From NCBI GenBank assembly GCA_964036155.1, contig OZ038422.1, positions 65,991,201 to 66,055,200 of the forward strand: 64,000 bases of DNA, given 5' to 3'. Position 1 is the first letter of the stretch, and every line of letters starts with the position of its first letter. The DNA comes from Diploscapter coronatus. Taxonomy: Eukaryota > Nematoda > Chromadorea > Rhabditida > Rhabditidae. Under the pieces are notes generated by a model that had not been told where the DNA came from, ran no database searches, and worked only from the letters and a program-made list of their open reading frames with translations. A program made the translations under genes and the position numbers. Below, one piece after another: positions 63,401 to 64,000 of the stretch.

Positions 63401-64000
63401 CTGAACTGCAGCCCTCTTTTGTACTTCACATAATCGGAAATTGGCATCAGTGTGGTTGTGCTGCTGAAGATATTCTTGTGCTCTAAAAATTCTCATAATT
63501 CTTACACTGAAATACTCCAGCGGAAATCCTCTCGGCCACATGTCAGGTCTTCCATAGAATAAATATGGATTGAACAGTCGATTTCTGAAAGACATTTTAT
63601 GACAATTATTTTCTGGTTCATACATTAAAGGATCATTTTGGTTTCTCTCGAATCTAACTCCACTTAATTCATCTGCGAAATCAAAGGTATCGAGTCCTCC
63701 AAAAATGGGTCGATTATCATCGTCTGTGTCATAAATCCACTCAGCTCCGTGGGAAATCGCATACAAATAGCCGATCATTTTTCGAGTATACGATTTGTAG
63801 GGCAATTTTCGAACAAGGTTCAGTGCTAAATTCGAAATATAGTTGACCAAAAATATTAACAACACCTTTGCTCATTTCTTCCTGAACTTCGACTGATAGA
63901 AAATGAATTCCCTCCCATGTCCAATTTTTCGGAGTTTTCAAATCAGCTACTACAACCAAATTCCATCCAGTTAACGATGCAAGGTACTGAAGCTTAAATT
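60424..64000 (-). CDS. DUF288 (STELLO-like) protein, 5' end beyond window
   Basis: About a dozen exons run in from the right edge. Family marks: GWNLVVVADLKTPKNWTWEG, HFLSVEVQEEM, then YTRKMIGYLYAISHGAEWIY directly before DTDDDNRPIFGG, and FRNRLFNPYLFYGRPDMWPR with GFPLEY. The DxDDD cluster resembles the metal-binding motif of nucleotide-sugar transferases; DUF288 includes plant STELLO proteins of the Golgi. Later exons include FFADDAML-type sequence (YFAVADDAMLNFWQPINLDM), YNGYICMLKAHELGLRNIK and FFGVIIFCGSWYP-like segments. The last junction (RF then R at 60511) is phase 2 and gives RYCSTVVKTYHKVLFLNASF, ending at 60424. Likely Golgi or secretory-pathway. The start, and any membrane anchor, lie outside the window. 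Some internal exon ends are approximate. Confidence 0.78.
62076..62273. mobile_element. Foldback MITE, Tc1/mariner-like, in a DUF288 intron
   Basis: 198 bp with inverted ends: CAGGGATGTGCAGAAATTTT then CGGAGAAAGATTTTC on the left, against the reverse of the right end CAGGGATATGTGAAAATTTT then CGGAGAACGATTTTC. A central palindrome (CCGTTTTAAAACGG) suggests a full foldback. TA dinucleotides stand one base outside each end, compatible with TA target duplication. It fills most of a 263-nt intron (62037-62299); without it about 65 nt remain. Confidence 0.75.

Noticed and set aside
1..64000. tRNA, rRNA, spliced-leader RNA genes or CRISPR arrays
   Set aside because: No sequence with convincing tRNA A/B boxes, SL RNA or regularly spaced repeats was found by eye; a covariance-model scan would be decisive.

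Overview
The window looks like nuclear DNA of a rhabditid (Caenorhabditis-type) nematode. It is AT-rich. Genes are cut into many small exons by short introns ending in TTTTCAG-like acceptors. Several start codons sit a few bases after such an acceptor, as expected for spliced-leader trans-splicing. The gene set is also nematode-like: DUF1647, DUF288, a tandem F-box pair, PIS-1/PTIP and a type II diacylglycerol kinase. I cannot name the species. All gene models were assembled by hand from splice sites and reading-frame phase, without transcripts.

Layout. 1-3597 (-): 5' part of a divergent ACAD9/VLCAD-like acyl-CoA dehydrogenase, cut by the left edge. 5001-16425 (+): a 28-exon diacylglycerol kinase (C1-C1-catalytic-SAM). 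18342-21514 (-): an acidic protein with a beta-propeller-like C-terminus. 21763-31203 (-): an approximately 2,500-residue disordered protein dominated by one 6.8 kb exon with nested repeats. 32637-33603 (+): LLPH-type nucleolar protein. 33986-34547 (+): small secreted protein with a testican-like cysteine pattern. 35450-36336 (+): PC4/SUB1 coactivator. 37119-46243 (+): PTIP/PIS-1 with a Gln/Pro-rich N-terminus and four BRCT domains. 47255-49764 and 50180-52281 (-): tandem F-box paralogues with identical 11-exon structure. 54231-56817 (+): DUF1647 glycosyltransferase-like protein. 57257-59398 (-): secreted CUB protein. 60424-64000 (-): DUF288 (STELLO-like) protein, cut by the right edge.

The left two thirds hold conserved housekeeping and chromatin genes (LLPH, PC4, PTIP, DGK). 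The right third holds lineage-expanded families (F-box, DUF1647, CUB, DUF288) likely tied to protein turnover and to surface or secreted glycans.

The most striking observation is a pis-1 intron (44696-44848, 153 nt) that equals one short inverted-repeat element plus one 8-bp target duplication. A relative of that element, with a perfect 8-bp duplication, lies in a CUB-gene intron (58399-58539). This looks like intron gain by insertion of a hAT-like MITE (an introner). Several other foldback elements also sit in introns.
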